DNA of 64,000 nt from Bacillota bacterium (GTDB taxonomy: Bacteria > Bacillota > Clostridia > Christensenellales > Aristaeellaceae). Where the stretch lies: the NCBI GenBank assembly GCA_023398575.1, contig JAEWSC010000012.1, positions 1 to 64,000 on the forward strand. The letters run 5' to 3'. Of the stretch, positions 8,995-17,105 are shown piece after piece. The stretch's first letter is position 1. Each line of letters starts with the position of its first letter. The translations under genes and the position numbers were made by a program. The notes beneath the pieces are model-generated. The model was not told the DNA's origin. It searched no databases and saw only the letters and a program-made list of their open reading frames with translations.

Positions 8995-10062
8995 ATGGAC
9001 CGTTCATGTAAATTGATTGATGCAATGCATATCGGCGCTGGTGAAGCGGTGCTTTTGCATAAACCTGCCAATATGTTTTATTTCAGCGGCTACACCGGTG
9101 AAGGCCTGGTGCTGCTGACTGCAAGCACAAAGACCATTATCACAGATTTTCGCTATACAGAGCAGGCGGAAAAACAGGCGCCCGGTTTTGCGGTGTGCAT
9201 GACCACTAGAGACTGCGACCACAACCAGGCGGCCTTCAATATTATGAAAGTGCAGAATATCACAAAGACTTATTATGAAGACGACCACATCACCGTGCGG
9301 GCTTACCGCGAGATGGAAAAGGTGATGGAAGGCGTCTCCTTTTTGCCGGTGGATAAGGTTCCTGAAAAGCTGCGTGAAATCAAGGATGAAACTGAACTGG
9401 AAAAGATGGCCCTCGCTTGCAAAGTCACCAGTGAGGCTTTCGCTTACATTCTTGGCGAGATTAAAGAAGGCATGACAGAGCGTGAAATCGCCCATAAGTT
9501 AGAAAGTTATATTGTCACCCACGGCGCGCAGGAATTGGCTTTCCATACCATTATCGCTTCCGGCGAAAACGGTTCACTGCCTCACGCAATCCCCGGCGAA
9601 CGCAAGGTCCGCCGCGGCGATATGATCACGCTGGATTTTGGCGCAAAGGTGGATGGCTACTGCGCCGATATGACCCGTACCATCGCCTTGGGCGAGCCAA
9701 GTGAAAAGATGCGCCATGTCTATGATGTTGTTTTTACCGCCCAGCAGATGGCGCAGGATGCGCTTGCCGCCGGCAAGGTGTGCCGTGAGATTGACGCCAT
9801 CGCAAGGGACTATATAGCTGCCCAGGGCTATGGTGATAACTTCGGCCATGGTTTGGGCCATTCTCTTGGCATTGATATCCACGAAAATCCCAGGCTGTCC
9901 ATGCTCTGCACCGATTTGACCCAGGAAAATCAGGTGCTGACGGTGGAACCCGGCGTATATCTGCCTGGCATTGGCGGTGTGCGCATTGAAAACAGTTGCG
10001 TTGTGACAAAGGACGGCTGCTATTCCCTGACAACCGCGCCCAAAGAATTGATTATCCTGTAA
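8995..10062 (+). CDS. Xaa-Pro aminopeptidase (M24 family)
   Basis: A 355-residue cytosolic metallopeptidase of the creatinase/aminopeptidase P fold. The N-terminal domain covers about 1-125. The catalytic domain has all five metal ligands visible: the two aspartates in LDFGAKVDGYCADMTRT, the histidine in GHGLGHSLGID, and the glutamates in VEPGVYLPG and GVRIENS. It should remove N-terminal residues next to proline and help recycle peptides. It stands 59 nt before efp, a very common gene order in Bacillota, so it is probably co-transcribed with it. Confidence 0.92.
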   Translation: MDRSCKLIDAMHIGAGEAVLLHKPANMFYFSGYTGEGLVLLTASTKTIITDFRYTEQAEKQAPGFAVCMTTRDCDHNQAAFNIMKVQNITKTYYEDDHITVRAYREMEKVMEGVSFLPVDKVPEKLREIKDETELEKMALACKVTSEAFAYILGEIKEGMTEREIAHKLESYIVTHGAQELAFHTIIASGENGSLPHAIPGERKVRRGDMITLDFGAKVDGYCADMTRTIALGEPSEKMRHVYDVVFTAQQMAQDALAAGKVCREIDAIARDYIAAQGYGDNFGHGLGHSLGIDIHENPRLSMLCTDLTQENQVLTVEPGVYLPGIGGVRIENSCVVTKDGCYSLTTAPKELIIL

Positions 10063-10121
10063 TATGGCTGGTCAAACTTTCGCATGATACATTAGGGCAA
10101 CATATGATGGAGGAATGAAGA

Positions 10122-10679
10122 ATGATTACTGCTGGCGATTTCCGCAAGAACATTACCGTTGAATGGGACGGAGGCGTCTGGAATATTGTGGATTTCCAGC
10201 ACGTGAAACCCGGCAAAGGTGCGGCGTTTGTTCGCTGCAAAATCAAGAATGTTATGACCGGGGCCGTGGTGGAACGTACTTTCAACCCCACTGACAAAAT
10301 GCCCAGGGCGGTCATTGAGACCAAGGAATTGCAGTACCTGTACAACGATGGCGGACTGTACTACTTTATGGATCTTGAAACGTATGAACAGCTGCCCGTG
10401 AATAAGGAAACCGTGGAAGACGCCATTCCCTTTGTGAAAGAGAACACCAATGTTACCGTTCGCTTCTTCAAGGGCTCCGCATTCTCCGTAGAAGCGCCTA
10501 ACTTTGTGGAACTGCTGGTGACCGATACCGAACCTGGCTTCAAGGGGGACACCGCCTCCAACACCTACAAGCCTGCTACAGTAGAAACGGGCTACACGCT
10601 GCAAGTACCGTTGTTTATCAACATCGGTGACCGCATTCGTATTGACACCCGTGTAGGCGAATACATGGAACGTGCCTGA
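10122..10679 (+). CDS. efp: Elongation factor P
   Basis: A 185-residue three-domain OB/KOW protein that relieves ribosome stalling at polyproline. The KOW-like N-domain covers residues 1-65. The modified-lysine loop reads KPGKGAA, with the target lysine at residue 32. The OB domains follow, ending in GDRIRIDTRVGEYMERA, the family signature. The ATG at 10122 follows GGAGGAATGAAG. No lysine-modification gene (epmA/epmB) is in the window. Confidence 0.97.
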   Translation: MITAGDFRKNITVEWDGGVWNIVDFQHVKPGKGAAFVRCKIKNVMTGAVVERTFNPTDKMPRAVIETKELQYLYNDGGLYYFMDLETYEQLPVNKETVEDAIPFVKENTNVTVRFFKGSAFSVEAPNFVELLVTDTEPGFKGDTASNTYKPATVETGYTLQVPLFINIGDRIRIDTRVGEYMERA

Positions 10680-10715
10680 TAGGCATACCGCACAATGCGG
10701 GAAAAGGAGTATAGC

Positions 10716-11162
10716 ATGAGTAATCTCACAGATCGGGCTTCCTTTTTGAGGGGCTTGGCGCAGGGAATGCAGCTGAGCAAAGAAACCAACGAAGGCAAAC
10801 TTCTTGGGGAAATCATTGATGTTCTTGGTGAAATGGCCAAGGAGATGGAAAAGCTTCAAGAATCGTATGATGAGCTCAATGAGTACGTGGAGAGCATTGA
10901 CGATGATCTGGCCGATATGGAAGAAGTCATCTTCGGTGATGACGAAGATGAAGATGATGAATGCGGCGATGATTGCGACTGTCACGATGACGAAGACGGT
11001 GAGGGCGAGACCATTGCCTATGCCTGCCCCCATTGCGGCCACGAAATGGAATTCAACGCCAGTGATGTGGACTTTGATGAAGATGTGCTTTGCCCCGCCT
11101 GCAAGAAGCCTGTTTTTCCGGAATACGAACCAGATGACGATGAGGATGACGACGAGGAATAA
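10716..11162 (+). CDS. CD1247-type protein with acidic linker and zinc ribbon
   Basis: A 148-residue soluble protein. Residues 1-60 form a helical domain (FLRGLAQGMQLSKETNEGKL and a following coiled-coil-like helix) that resembles the N-terminal domain named after Clostridioides CD1247. A long Asp/Glu tract covers about 65-100. A zinc ribbon with ACPHCGHE and CPACKKP (four cysteines) follows, then another acidic tail. The function is not known. Conservation next to efp and the zinc ribbon hint at a role near nucleic acid or the ribosome, but this is inference. The ATG at 10716 follows AAGGAG. Confidence 0.8.
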   Translation: MSNLTDRASFLRGLAQGMQLSKETNEGKLLGEIIDVLGEMAKEMEKLQESYDELNEYVESIDDDLADMEEVIFGDDEDEDDECGDDCDCHDDEDGEGETIAYACPHCGHEMEFNASDVDFDEDVLCPACKKPVFPEYEPDDDEDDDEE

Positions 11163-11178
11163 TCCTTGATGCCCTATG

Positions 11179-11212
11179 CAAAAGGCTCCGCACAGTTATG
11201 CGGGGCCTTTTG
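11179..11212 (+). terminator. Intrinsic terminator of the efp operon
   Basis: A 14-bp stem (11179-11192 with 11199-11212, one G-T pair) with a 6-nt loop ends in a short T stretch. It lies 16 nt after the zinc-ribbon gene. Confidence 0.85.
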
Positions 11213-11255
11213 TATATACAAAAAATGGATACCTGTTTTTTTCATGTACTGCCTA

Positions 11256-11284
11256 TTGACTTTCAGAATAGAAGGCAGTATATT
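11256..11284 (+). promoter_or_regulatory. Promoter upstream of the amt region
   Basis: TTGACT (11256-11261) and TATATT (11279-11284) at exactly 17 bp. The predicted transcription start (about 11291) coincides with the first base of a strong terminator hairpin. Confidence 0.6.
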
Positions 11285-11292
11285 TCATTTCG

Positions 11293-11337
11293 AAACAAAG
11301 ATGTTGCAGGTTTTGCCTGTATGCAACTTTGTTTTTA
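11293..11337 (+). terminator. Terminator hairpin at the predicted 5' end of the amt leader
   Basis: AAACAAAG (11293-11300) pairs with CTTTGTTT (11327-11334), and TTGCA (11304-11308) with TGCAA (11322-11326). A T-rich tail follows. It lies immediately after the promoter, so it could end a very short RNA or act as an attenuator. Confidence 0.6.
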
Positions 11338-11392
11338 TTTCGTTTATATTGCTCATGGGTTTGTGCATTGCTGAATAGTGTATGATGCAGAT

Positions 11393-11432
11393 AAGGCGAA
11401 GGAGCCTAGGGTATGGGTTCCTTTGCCTTTTT
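11393..11432 (+). terminator. Second terminator hairpin in the amt leader
   Basis: AAGGCGAAGGAGCC (11393-11406) pairs with the segment starting at 11415 (GGTTCCTTTGCCTT, with G-T pairs), then TTTTT. A TATGAT -10-like box at 11381-11386 lies just upstream. The rest of the 11213-11487 gap shows no gene. Confidence 0.6.
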
Positions 11433-11487
11433 GCATAAAATTATATCCAGTGATGCAGGTTCGGCAGAAATGATAGGGGGGAAAGGC

Positions 11488-11772
11488 ATGAAAGCGCAAG
11501 CAGGCAAACAATTTGTTGAAAGAAAAAAGGTGGTGGCGGTAGGCTCGTTGTTTGTGGTTTCTGTGGCGATTACTTTAGTGGGGTTGGCGTTTTGCGTATA
11601 CAGCACACTGAACAAAGTGGAGTTTATGGTGCTTACATCCAGAGTTCCGGGAGCAGTGTTCGGCGCTGTGATCATGTTCTTGGGTGTACGCTATCTTCTG
11701 GCAGTACAAAAGTTGAAAACGGAAGTCTACAAAACAACCTCGCGGTTTTCCTGGGGAAATTTCAAAAAATAA
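11488..11772 (+). CDS. Small two-helix membrane protein upstream of amt
   Basis: A 94-residue protein, not recognised. It has two hydrophobic segments (about residues 16-40 and 50-70), separated by a short loop, with basic ends (KAQAGKQFVERKK at the N-terminus and SWGNFKK at the C-terminus). It starts with ATG 11488 behind GGGGGGA. It ends 46 nt before the ammonium channel and is probably in the same transcript. A role in ammonium transport is possible by context only. Confidence 0.6.
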   Translation: MKAQAGKQFVERKKVVAVGSLFVVSVAITLVGLAFCVYSTLNKVEFMVLTSRVPGAVFGAVIMFLGVRYLLAVQKLKTEVYKTTSRFSWGNFKK

Positions 11773-11818
11773 CACTCATTCGTTTTCTCAATTGAATTTG
11801 AAATATTGAGGTGTGCGT

Positions 11819-13822
11819 ATGAAGGCATTCAAAAAACAAATTGGCATGCTGCTTTTGATTGCAACTGTTGTGGTGCTCTTTACTGCCTGTGCTATGGCGG
11901 AGGGCGGCGATCCAACCGGCGCTTCCTATGTGGCGACGACAGGGAATGAAACGCTTGACAGCGTTGCGCTGACCGCGAACAAAGCTTACTTTGGCGCAAA
12001 CTACACCTGGGTTATGATCTGTGCTTTTCTGGTGTTCTTCTTCCAATGCGGCTTTGCAATGGTAGAAACAGGCTTTTGCCGCGGCAAAAATGCAGCTCAC
12101 ATTATTACCATGAACTTTATGGTTTTCCTTGTAGGCGCTGTCGGTTACTTTCTCGTTGGCTTTGCACTGCAAATGGGCGGCTCCGGTGGAGCAGCGGGCT
12201 TAGGTACCGGCGGCAGCGTTCTCAATGGAATGCTCTCAATCCCAGGTTTGGGCGGTATCCTGGGATATAAGGGCTTTATGTTGGGTGGCACCTATGACGC
12301 AGGCGTGTATGCGCTGTTCTTCTTCCAGATGGTGTTTATGGATACGACTGTGACAATCCCAACTGGCGCGTTGGCGGAGCGGGTGAAGTATTCCGCAGTT
12401 GTTATTATTTCCTTCTTTATTTCCATGTTCCTGTACCCGCTGTTTGCCAACTGGGTATGGGGGGGCGGCTGGCTGGCGACCCTTGGCGCAAAGTTCGGCA
12501 TCGGCCACGGTGTGGTTGACTTTGCCGGCTCTGCTGTGGTTCACTCCATGGGCGGTATGTTGGCTTTAGCCGGTGCTATCGTCATCGGACCCAGGATTGG
12601 GAAGTTTAAGAAAGATGGCACTGCGAGAGCCTTTCCCGGCCATAACATTCCCATGGCCATTATTGGTACCATTATCCTGTTCTTCTGCTGGTTTGCATTC
12701 AATGCCGGTTCTACATTGAACTCCAGCGATTTCCGGCTTTCCGTGGTTACCACCAACACCATGATTGCTGGCGCCATCGGCGGCTTGGTGGCCATGTTCT
12801 ATATGTGGATCAAGTTTGGCAAGCCTGATCCATCCATGACTGCCAACGGAACGTTGGCGGGACTTGTTGCCATTACCGCGCCTTGCGCATTTGTCAATGG
12901 TATCGCTGCCTTCGTTATCGGTTTGATAGCAGGCATCCTTGTTTGTGTGGCAGTACCGTTTATTGAAAACAAACTAAAGCTGGATGACCCTGTCGGCGCC
13001 ATCTCAGTTCACGGCGTAAACGGTTTCTGGGGCGTGCTGTCGCTTGGTTTGTTTGCGGACGGTACCTATGGCGATGGGTTCAACGGTGTTGCCGGAGGAG
13101 TGACCGGGTTGTTCTATGGCGATGCTTCGCAGTTTGTGGCGCAATTGATCGCCCTTGCCGTTCTAATCATCTGGGGATTTGGGGTATCCTATGTTTTCTT
13201 TAAGGTGCTGGATAAGGTGTGGGGTCTGCGGGTAGCGCCTGAAATTGAATTGGAAGGCGTGGATATTCCTGAAATGGGCGTGCTTGCCTACCCTGATCAG
13301 GAGCTTGTGCGGTCTGAACTGGACTACGACTCCCAGGATAATGCGCCGATCAAGCAGTTGGAGCGCTTTGGCTGGAAGGGAAAGACGGAGAAGATGCCTG
13401 TACCGACAGCTCCTATCTCTCCCGCTATGCCTGCTGAAACGGCCGTTAAGCCTGCCGCGTCTGGCGTGAAGTTCACCAAGGTGGAGATTATTACTAAACA
13501 GAGTAAGTTTGAGGCGCTGAAGACGGCCATGAATGAGATTGGAATTACCGGCATGACGGTTACTCAGGTACTGGGGTATGGTCTGCAAAAGGGCAAGACG
13601 GAATTCTATCGCGGCGTTGAGACCGAGACCAACTTGCTGCCAAAGGTACAGGTGGAAATCGTGGTGAGCAAGGTGCCTGTTCGCACCGTCATCGAGACTG
13701 CCAAGAAGATACTTTTCACAGGCAACATTGGAGACGGAAAGATATTTGTCTATGATGTGGAAAACGTGGTAAAAGTCCGCACGGGTGAAGAAGGGTACGA
13801 TGCGCTGCAGGATGTCGAATGA
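11819..13822 (+). CDS. amt: Ammonium channel Amt fused to a C-terminal PII signalling domain
   Basis: A 667-residue fusion. Residues 1-25 form a signal peptide. About 40-470 is an 11-helix Amt/MEP/Rh channel with DFAGSAVVHSMGG and SVHGVNGFWG, which hold the twin pore histidines. A proline/alanine linker (about 520-548) leads to a PII (GlnB/GlnK) domain from about 549 to the end. That domain has a T-loop with YRGVE and the nucleotide-binding B-loop TGNIGDGKIFV. Amt conducts ammonium, and free PII normally plugs it; here gate and sensor are one chain. The ATG at 11819 follows TGAGGTG. A structured element begins 5 nt past the stop. Confidence 0.95.
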   Translation: MKAFKKQIGMLLLIATVVVLFTACAMAEGGDPTGASYVATTGNETLDSVALTANKAYFGANYTWVMICAFLVFFFQCGFAMVETGFCRGKNAAHIITMNFMVFLVGAVGYFLVGFALQMGGSGGAAGLGTGGSVLNGMLSIPGLGGILGYKGFMLGGTYDAGVYALFFFQMVFMDTTVTIPTGALAERVKYSAVVIISFFISMFLYPLFANWVWGGGWLATLGAKFGIGHGVVDFAGSAVVHSMGGMLALAGAIVIGPRIGKFKKDGTARAFPGHNIPMAIIGTIILFFCWFAFNAGSTLNSSDFRLSVVTTNTMIAGAIGGLVAMFYMWIKFGKPDPSMTANGTLAGLVAITAPCAFVNGIAAFVIGLIAGILVCVAVPFIENKLKLDDPVGAISVHGVNGFWGVLSLGLFADGTYGDGFNGVAGGVTGLFYGDASQFVAQLIALAVLIIWGFGVSYVFFKVLDKVWGLRVAPEIELEGVDIPEMGVLAYPDQELVRSELDYDSQDNAPIKQLERFGWKGKTEKMPVPTAPISPAMPAETAVKPAASGVKFTKVEIITKQSKFEALKTAMNEIGITGMTVTQVLGYGLQKGKTEFYRGVETETNLLPKVQVEIVVSKVPVRTVIETAKKILFTGNIGDGKIFVYDVENVVKVRTGEEGYDALQDVE

Positions 13823-13826
13823 TCTT

Positions 13827-14000
13827 TCGAAGAAGTGGCTTTGCCACTTCTTCGAGTATTCACTTTTCATCTTCGAGCTGCGCTCGCGGTCGATGAAAAG
13901 TGTAAGGAATGCTTGCTTCGCAAGCGCCCCGCGCCCCCGGCAAAGCCGGGTGACACGATTTCAAACGAGGGGCCACGCCCCCTCGTTGCTCCCCGGGGAG
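13827..14000 (+). repeat. Structured intergenic element, copy A (geometry shared with 42147-42321)
   Basis: Successive hairpins start 5 nt after the amt stop codon. P1 is 12 bp with a 3-nt loop (13828-13854), then a 6-nt spacer. P2 has 11-bp arms (13861-13871 with 13892-13902) around a 20-nt cap holding CGAGC/GCTCG. Linker TAAGGAAT follows. P3 is GCTTGC/GCAAGC (13911-13925), P4 is CCCGGC/GCCGGG (13936-13950), and P5 is ACGAGGGG/CCCCTCGT (13965-13986). GCT-CCCCGG closes the element. The copy after rpoB has the same arm lengths and linkers with different P1 and P2 stem sequences. It is not coding. Confidence 0.8.
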
Positions 14001-14020
14001 ATGTTCTTACTTTGACTTTG

Positions 14021-14055
14021 AGAGACCCGGCTTATGTCGCGGTCTCTTGATTTTT
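14021..14055 (+). terminator. Intrinsic terminator after the amt region
   Basis: AGAGACC (14021-14027) and GGTCTCT (14041-14047) form a 7-bp stem, followed by TTGATTTTT. Confidence 0.65.
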
Positions 14056-14090
14056 ACTGATAGTCAAATTGCAGATTTTTCCGCCCAGCC

Positions 14091-14119
14091 TTTACAATAA
14101 GCCATTTCTTGCGTATAAT
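14091..14119 (+). promoter_or_regulatory. Promoter of the S component-coaX-hom unit
   Basis: TTTACA (14091-14096) and TATAAT (14114-14119) at 17 bp. The leader to the first ATG is about 115 nt. Confidence 0.75.
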
Positions 14120-14126
14120 GGCTTAT
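14097..14126 (+). promoter_or_regulatory. Perfect inverted-repeat operator overlapping the promoter
   Basis: ATAAGCCATT (14097-14106) and AATGGCTTAT (14117-14126) are exact reverse complements separated by 10 nt. They fill the space between -35 and -10 and cover the -10 box. A further ATAAGC half-site follows close downstream. This is the layout of a repressor site; the regulator is not in the window. Confidence 0.6.
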
Positions 14127-14240
14127 ACCATAAGCATCTGGCCGAAAAAGCCGTCATCCAAGGAGGCGGACTGGCAGGAAGGCTATGGGAAATACTTATT
14201 TCGTCAGGTATCCAAAGTGAACTTGAACGGAGGAAATTTC

Positions 14241-14876
14241 ATGACAGTTACTAAACGGAGTCTATCCAGGGATCAAATACGCCGGCTTTCGATTACCGGA
14301 ATGCTCACAGCCATCATCATCTTGTTGGCCTTTACCAATCTTGGGTTGATACCTATTGGTGCTATTGCAATTACCATTATCCACCTGCCTGTGCTTATAG
14401 GTTTGCTGGCCGAAGGACCTGTTGTAGGTTTGATTCTGGCATTTGTGTTTGGCGCATGCACGCTTATAAAGGCATTGATATCACCGACCGGAGCTTTCGA
14501 TCCATTTTTCATTAATCCGTTGGTTTCCATTCTTCCTAGGCTTTTTATTCCGCTGGGCGCATGGGGCGTCTACCGCTTGCTAAAAGGTATTTTACCAAAG
14601 AAAAGGTCGGCGGAATCCATTGCATGGGGTGCGGCCGGCTTGGCAGGCAGCTTGACGAACACGGTGTTCGTGCTTTTTTCTATATATTTGCTGTTTGGTA
14701 AACGCGTTGAGGAAATCATTGCTCAAGTACCAGATCTTGCTCAATATGCGAATGCCGCAGGTAAATTTCTGTTCTTTGGTGTAGCGTTACCCAATGGTAT
14801 CCCTGAGGCGGCTGTAACCATGCTTCTCGTTCCTGCTATCATGGTGGCGGTGACAGCAGTCAAAAAGCGCAGATAA
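14241..14876 (+). CDS. ECF transporter S component, probably for pantothenate
   Basis: A 211-residue membrane protein with about six hydrophobic helices, typical of the substrate-binding S subunit of energy-coupling-factor vitamin transporters. RRLSITGMLTAIIILLAFTNLG at the N-terminus carries the alanine/small-residue pattern used to dock the T subunit. It lies 15 nt before coaX (pantothenate kinase), which suggests pantothenate as the substrate; this is inference from context. The ATG at 14241 follows GGAGG. The energising A, A' and T subunits are not in the window and are presumably shared. Confidence 0.8.
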   Translation: MTVTKRSLSRDQIRRLSITGMLTAIIILLAFTNLGLIPIGAIAITIIHLPVLIGLLAEGPVVGLILAFVFGACTLIKALISPTGAFDPFFINPLVSILPRLFIPLGAWGVYRLLKGILPKKRSAESIAWGAAGLAGSLTNTVFVLFSIYLLFGKRVEEIIAQVPDLAQYANAAGKFLFFGVALPNGIPEAAVTMLLVPAIMVAVTAVKKRR

Positions 14877-14891
14877 AGGAGTCTTTGACGC

Positions 14892-15659
14892 ATGATCTTC
14901 ACTATGGATGTAGGCAATACAAACATCAAAACTGCTCTGTTTGATGGGGCAGAATTGGTGAAGTATTGGCGCGTCTCCACCAACAAGACATACACTAGTG
15001 ACGAATACGGCATATTGCTTCATAACTTGTTTGCCCATGCTGGGCTGAAAATGGAAGATGTGGAGGGTATCATCATCTCCAGCGTGGTTCCGACCATCAA
15101 TTTCACACTGGCGCATATGTGCCAGAACTACTTCCATAAAGAGCCCATGACTGTGGTGCCAGGCATTCGTACCGGCATCAACATAAAGTATGAAAACCCC
15201 AGAGAACTGGGCAGCGACCGTATTGCCAACGCGGTAGCAGCGTACGATCAGTATGGAGGCCCCTGCATTTTTATTGATTTTGGTACTGCTACGTCTTTTG
15301 GCGTCGTCAACGAGAAAGGCGCCTTCTTAGGCGGCTGTATCTGCCCTGGCATCACACTGGCTAGCGAAGCCCTGGTTTCTGGTGCGGCAAAGCTGCCAAG
15401 GTTCGAACTGGTGCGCCCAGATGCCGTTATTGGGAAGACGACGGTTCAAAACCTGCAGGCCGGCTTATTTTATGGCTATGTAGGTCAGGTAAACTATATT
15501 ATACATAAAATGAAACAGGAGATTGGCGACGAAAAGGCTTATGTCGTCGCTACTGGTGGCCTTGCGCGGCTTATTTCTCCTGAATCAAAAGAAATTGACA
15601 AACTCGATGGCCTTTTAACACTAAAGGGTTTACGTTTGATTTATGAACGAAACGTATAG
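14892..15659 (+). CDS. coaX: Type III pantothenate kinase
   Basis: A 255-residue cytosolic kinase of the ASKHA fold that phosphorylates pantothenate, the first step of coenzyme A synthesis. The N-terminal motif DVGNTN (residues 6-11) binds phosphate. GSDRIANAVAAY and IDFGTATSFG carry the other conserved phosphate-binding and catalytic residues, and GCICPGI fits the family. The length is normal. It sits between a likely pantothenate importer subunit and homoserine dehydrogenase, spaced 15 and 11 nt, so the three form one operon. Confidence 0.95.
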   Translation: MIFTMDVGNTNIKTALFDGAELVKYWRVSTNKTYTSDEYGILLHNLFAHAGLKMEDVEGIIISSVVPTINFTLAHMCQNYFHKEPMTVVPGIRTGINIKYENPRELGSDRIANAVAAYDQYGGPCIFIDFGTATSFGVVNEKGAFLGGCICPGITLASEALVSGAAKLPRFELVRPDAVIGKTTVQNLQAGLFYGYVGQVNYIIHKMKQEIGDEKAYVVATGGLARLISPESKEIDKLDGLLTLKGLRLIYERNV

Positions 15660-15670
15660 GGGATAACACG

Positions 15671-16963
15671 ATGAAAACGGTGACGGTTGGATTTTTGGGG
15701 TGCGGAAACGTAGGCTGCGGCGTTTGGGAGCTGCTGTCCGGCTTTGCCCAGGAATTGGTCCACCGCAATGATTTGAAAATCATTGTCAAGCGGATTCTGG
15801 TCAGGGATGTGAATAAAGCCCGAAATACCAGTGTGCCTCCCGAGCTTTTGACAACGAACCCCAAAGACGTGCTGGATGACTCCGACATCAGCATTGTGGT
15901 GGAATTTATGGGCGGGGAGCAGCCTGCCACCCAATATATGCTCCGCGCATTGAACAACAAAAAGACAGTGGTTACCGCCAACAAGGTGGCAGTGGCGCTG
16001 CACTGGCCAGAACTGCAGAAGGCCGCCCAAGAAAACGGTATGGGCTTGTATTATGAAGCCAGCGTCTGCGGTGCTATCCCCATTATCCATACGCTGACCG
16101 AATCGCTGCAGGCTAACCGCATTACCCGTTTGATGGGTATCATCAATGGCACCACCAACTATATTTTAAGCCGCATGTCTCAAAATGGCGAAGGCTATGA
16201 AGCGGTTCTTTATGATGCCCAGCGTTTGGGGTTGGCTGAACCTGATCCTGCATCCGACGTGGAGGGATTGGACGCTGCCTATAAGCTTTCCATCATGGCT
16301 TCCTTGGCTTTTCATGCCCGTGTGCCTTTTGATAAGGTGTATTGTCAGGGGATTACTGAGATTACGGCTATAGACATTGCTTGCGGCAAAGAGATGGGCC
16401 TTTCACTAAAGCTTTTGGCCATAGCGAAAAAGATTGGAAATACGGTGGAAGCCAGGGTACACCCTACCTTTATACCCAGTAGCCATCCGTTGGCCGCGGT
16501 CAACGGCTCCTTCAATGCTGTATTTTTGTATGGTCATGCCTGCCGTGAAATGATGCTTCAGGGTCGAGGCGCGGGTGACTTGCCAACCGCCAGTGCGGTG
16601 GTTAGCGACCTTATTCATGCTGCTACCCATGGTATCCATTCCCATCCAACATTCGTCAATGAGGCAGAACCACCCAAGGATTTGTGCTTTAACGACGATT
16701 GGGAGAGCGAATATTTCATCCGTATGTCCGCCATTGATGCACCTGGTGTATTGAGTCAGGTATCTGGCTGTTTCGCACGGCATGGCGTATCTATTGCTTC
16801 GATGCTGCAAAAGGAATCGGCAGAGAGCGGTGGGCATGTGCCGTTGATCTTTATCACCCATAAAGCCCGTGAACAGGCCATGCTGGCCTCCCTGAAGGAA
16901 TTGGATCCAGCCATCGTGGAGTATTACCGTATGATCCGCGTGGAAGGAAGATCAATGCACTGA
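15671..16963 (+). CDS. hom: Homoserine dehydrogenase
   Basis: A 430-residue enzyme reducing aspartate semialdehyde to homoserine, for threonine and methionine synthesis. The NAD(P)-binding motif is GCGNVG (residues 11-16). The catalytic domain has NGTTNYILSRM and GLAEPDPASDVEGLDAAYKL with the catalytic aspartate and lysine. A C-terminal ACT domain (about 350-430, IDAPGVLSQVSGCFARHGVS) likely binds a feedback amino acid. The gene begins 11 nt after coaX, and a strong terminator follows. Confidence 0.96.
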   Translation: MKTVTVGFLGCGNVGCGVWELLSGFAQELVHRNDLKIIVKRILVRDVNKARNTSVPPELLTTNPKDVLDDSDISIVVEFMGGEQPATQYMLRALNNKKTVVTANKVAVALHWPELQKAAQENGMGLYYEASVCGAIPIIHTLTESLQANRITRLMGIINGTTNYILSRMSQNGEGYEAVLYDAQRLGLAEPDPASDVEGLDAAYKLSIMASLAFHARVPFDKVYCQGITEITAIDIACGKEMGLSLKLLAIAKKIGNTVEARVHPTFIPSSHPLAAVNGSFNAVFLYGHACREMMLQGRGAGDLPTASAVVSDLIHAATHGIHSHPTFVNEAEPPKDLCFNDDWESEYFIRMSAIDAPGVLSQVSGCFARHGVSIASMLQKESAESGGHVPLIFITHKAREQAMLASLKELDPAIVEYYRMIRVEGRSMH

Positions 16964-16977
16964 GTGGAAAGCGGTGT

Positions 16978-17013
16978 CTGGCGGGAGTGGGATTGCTCCC
17001 GCCAGTTTTGTAT
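16978..17013 (+). terminator. Intrinsic terminator after hom
   Basis: CTGGCGGGAG and CTCCCGCCAG form a 10-bp stem with an 8-nt loop, followed by TTTTGTATTT. Confidence 0.9.
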
Positions 17014-17105
17014 TTATAGCACCTTCCTCTGGGCATACGCAAACATCGTGCGAAACATGCTGAATTATGGTATACTGTTACAAAACGCAAGAGGGGAAAG
17101 AAGTC

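Noticed and set aside
10092..11042. Minus-strand frame opposite efp and the zinc-ribbon gene
   Set aside because: It reads antisense to two clear genes; the hydrophobic start is an artefact of the acidic tract on the other strand.
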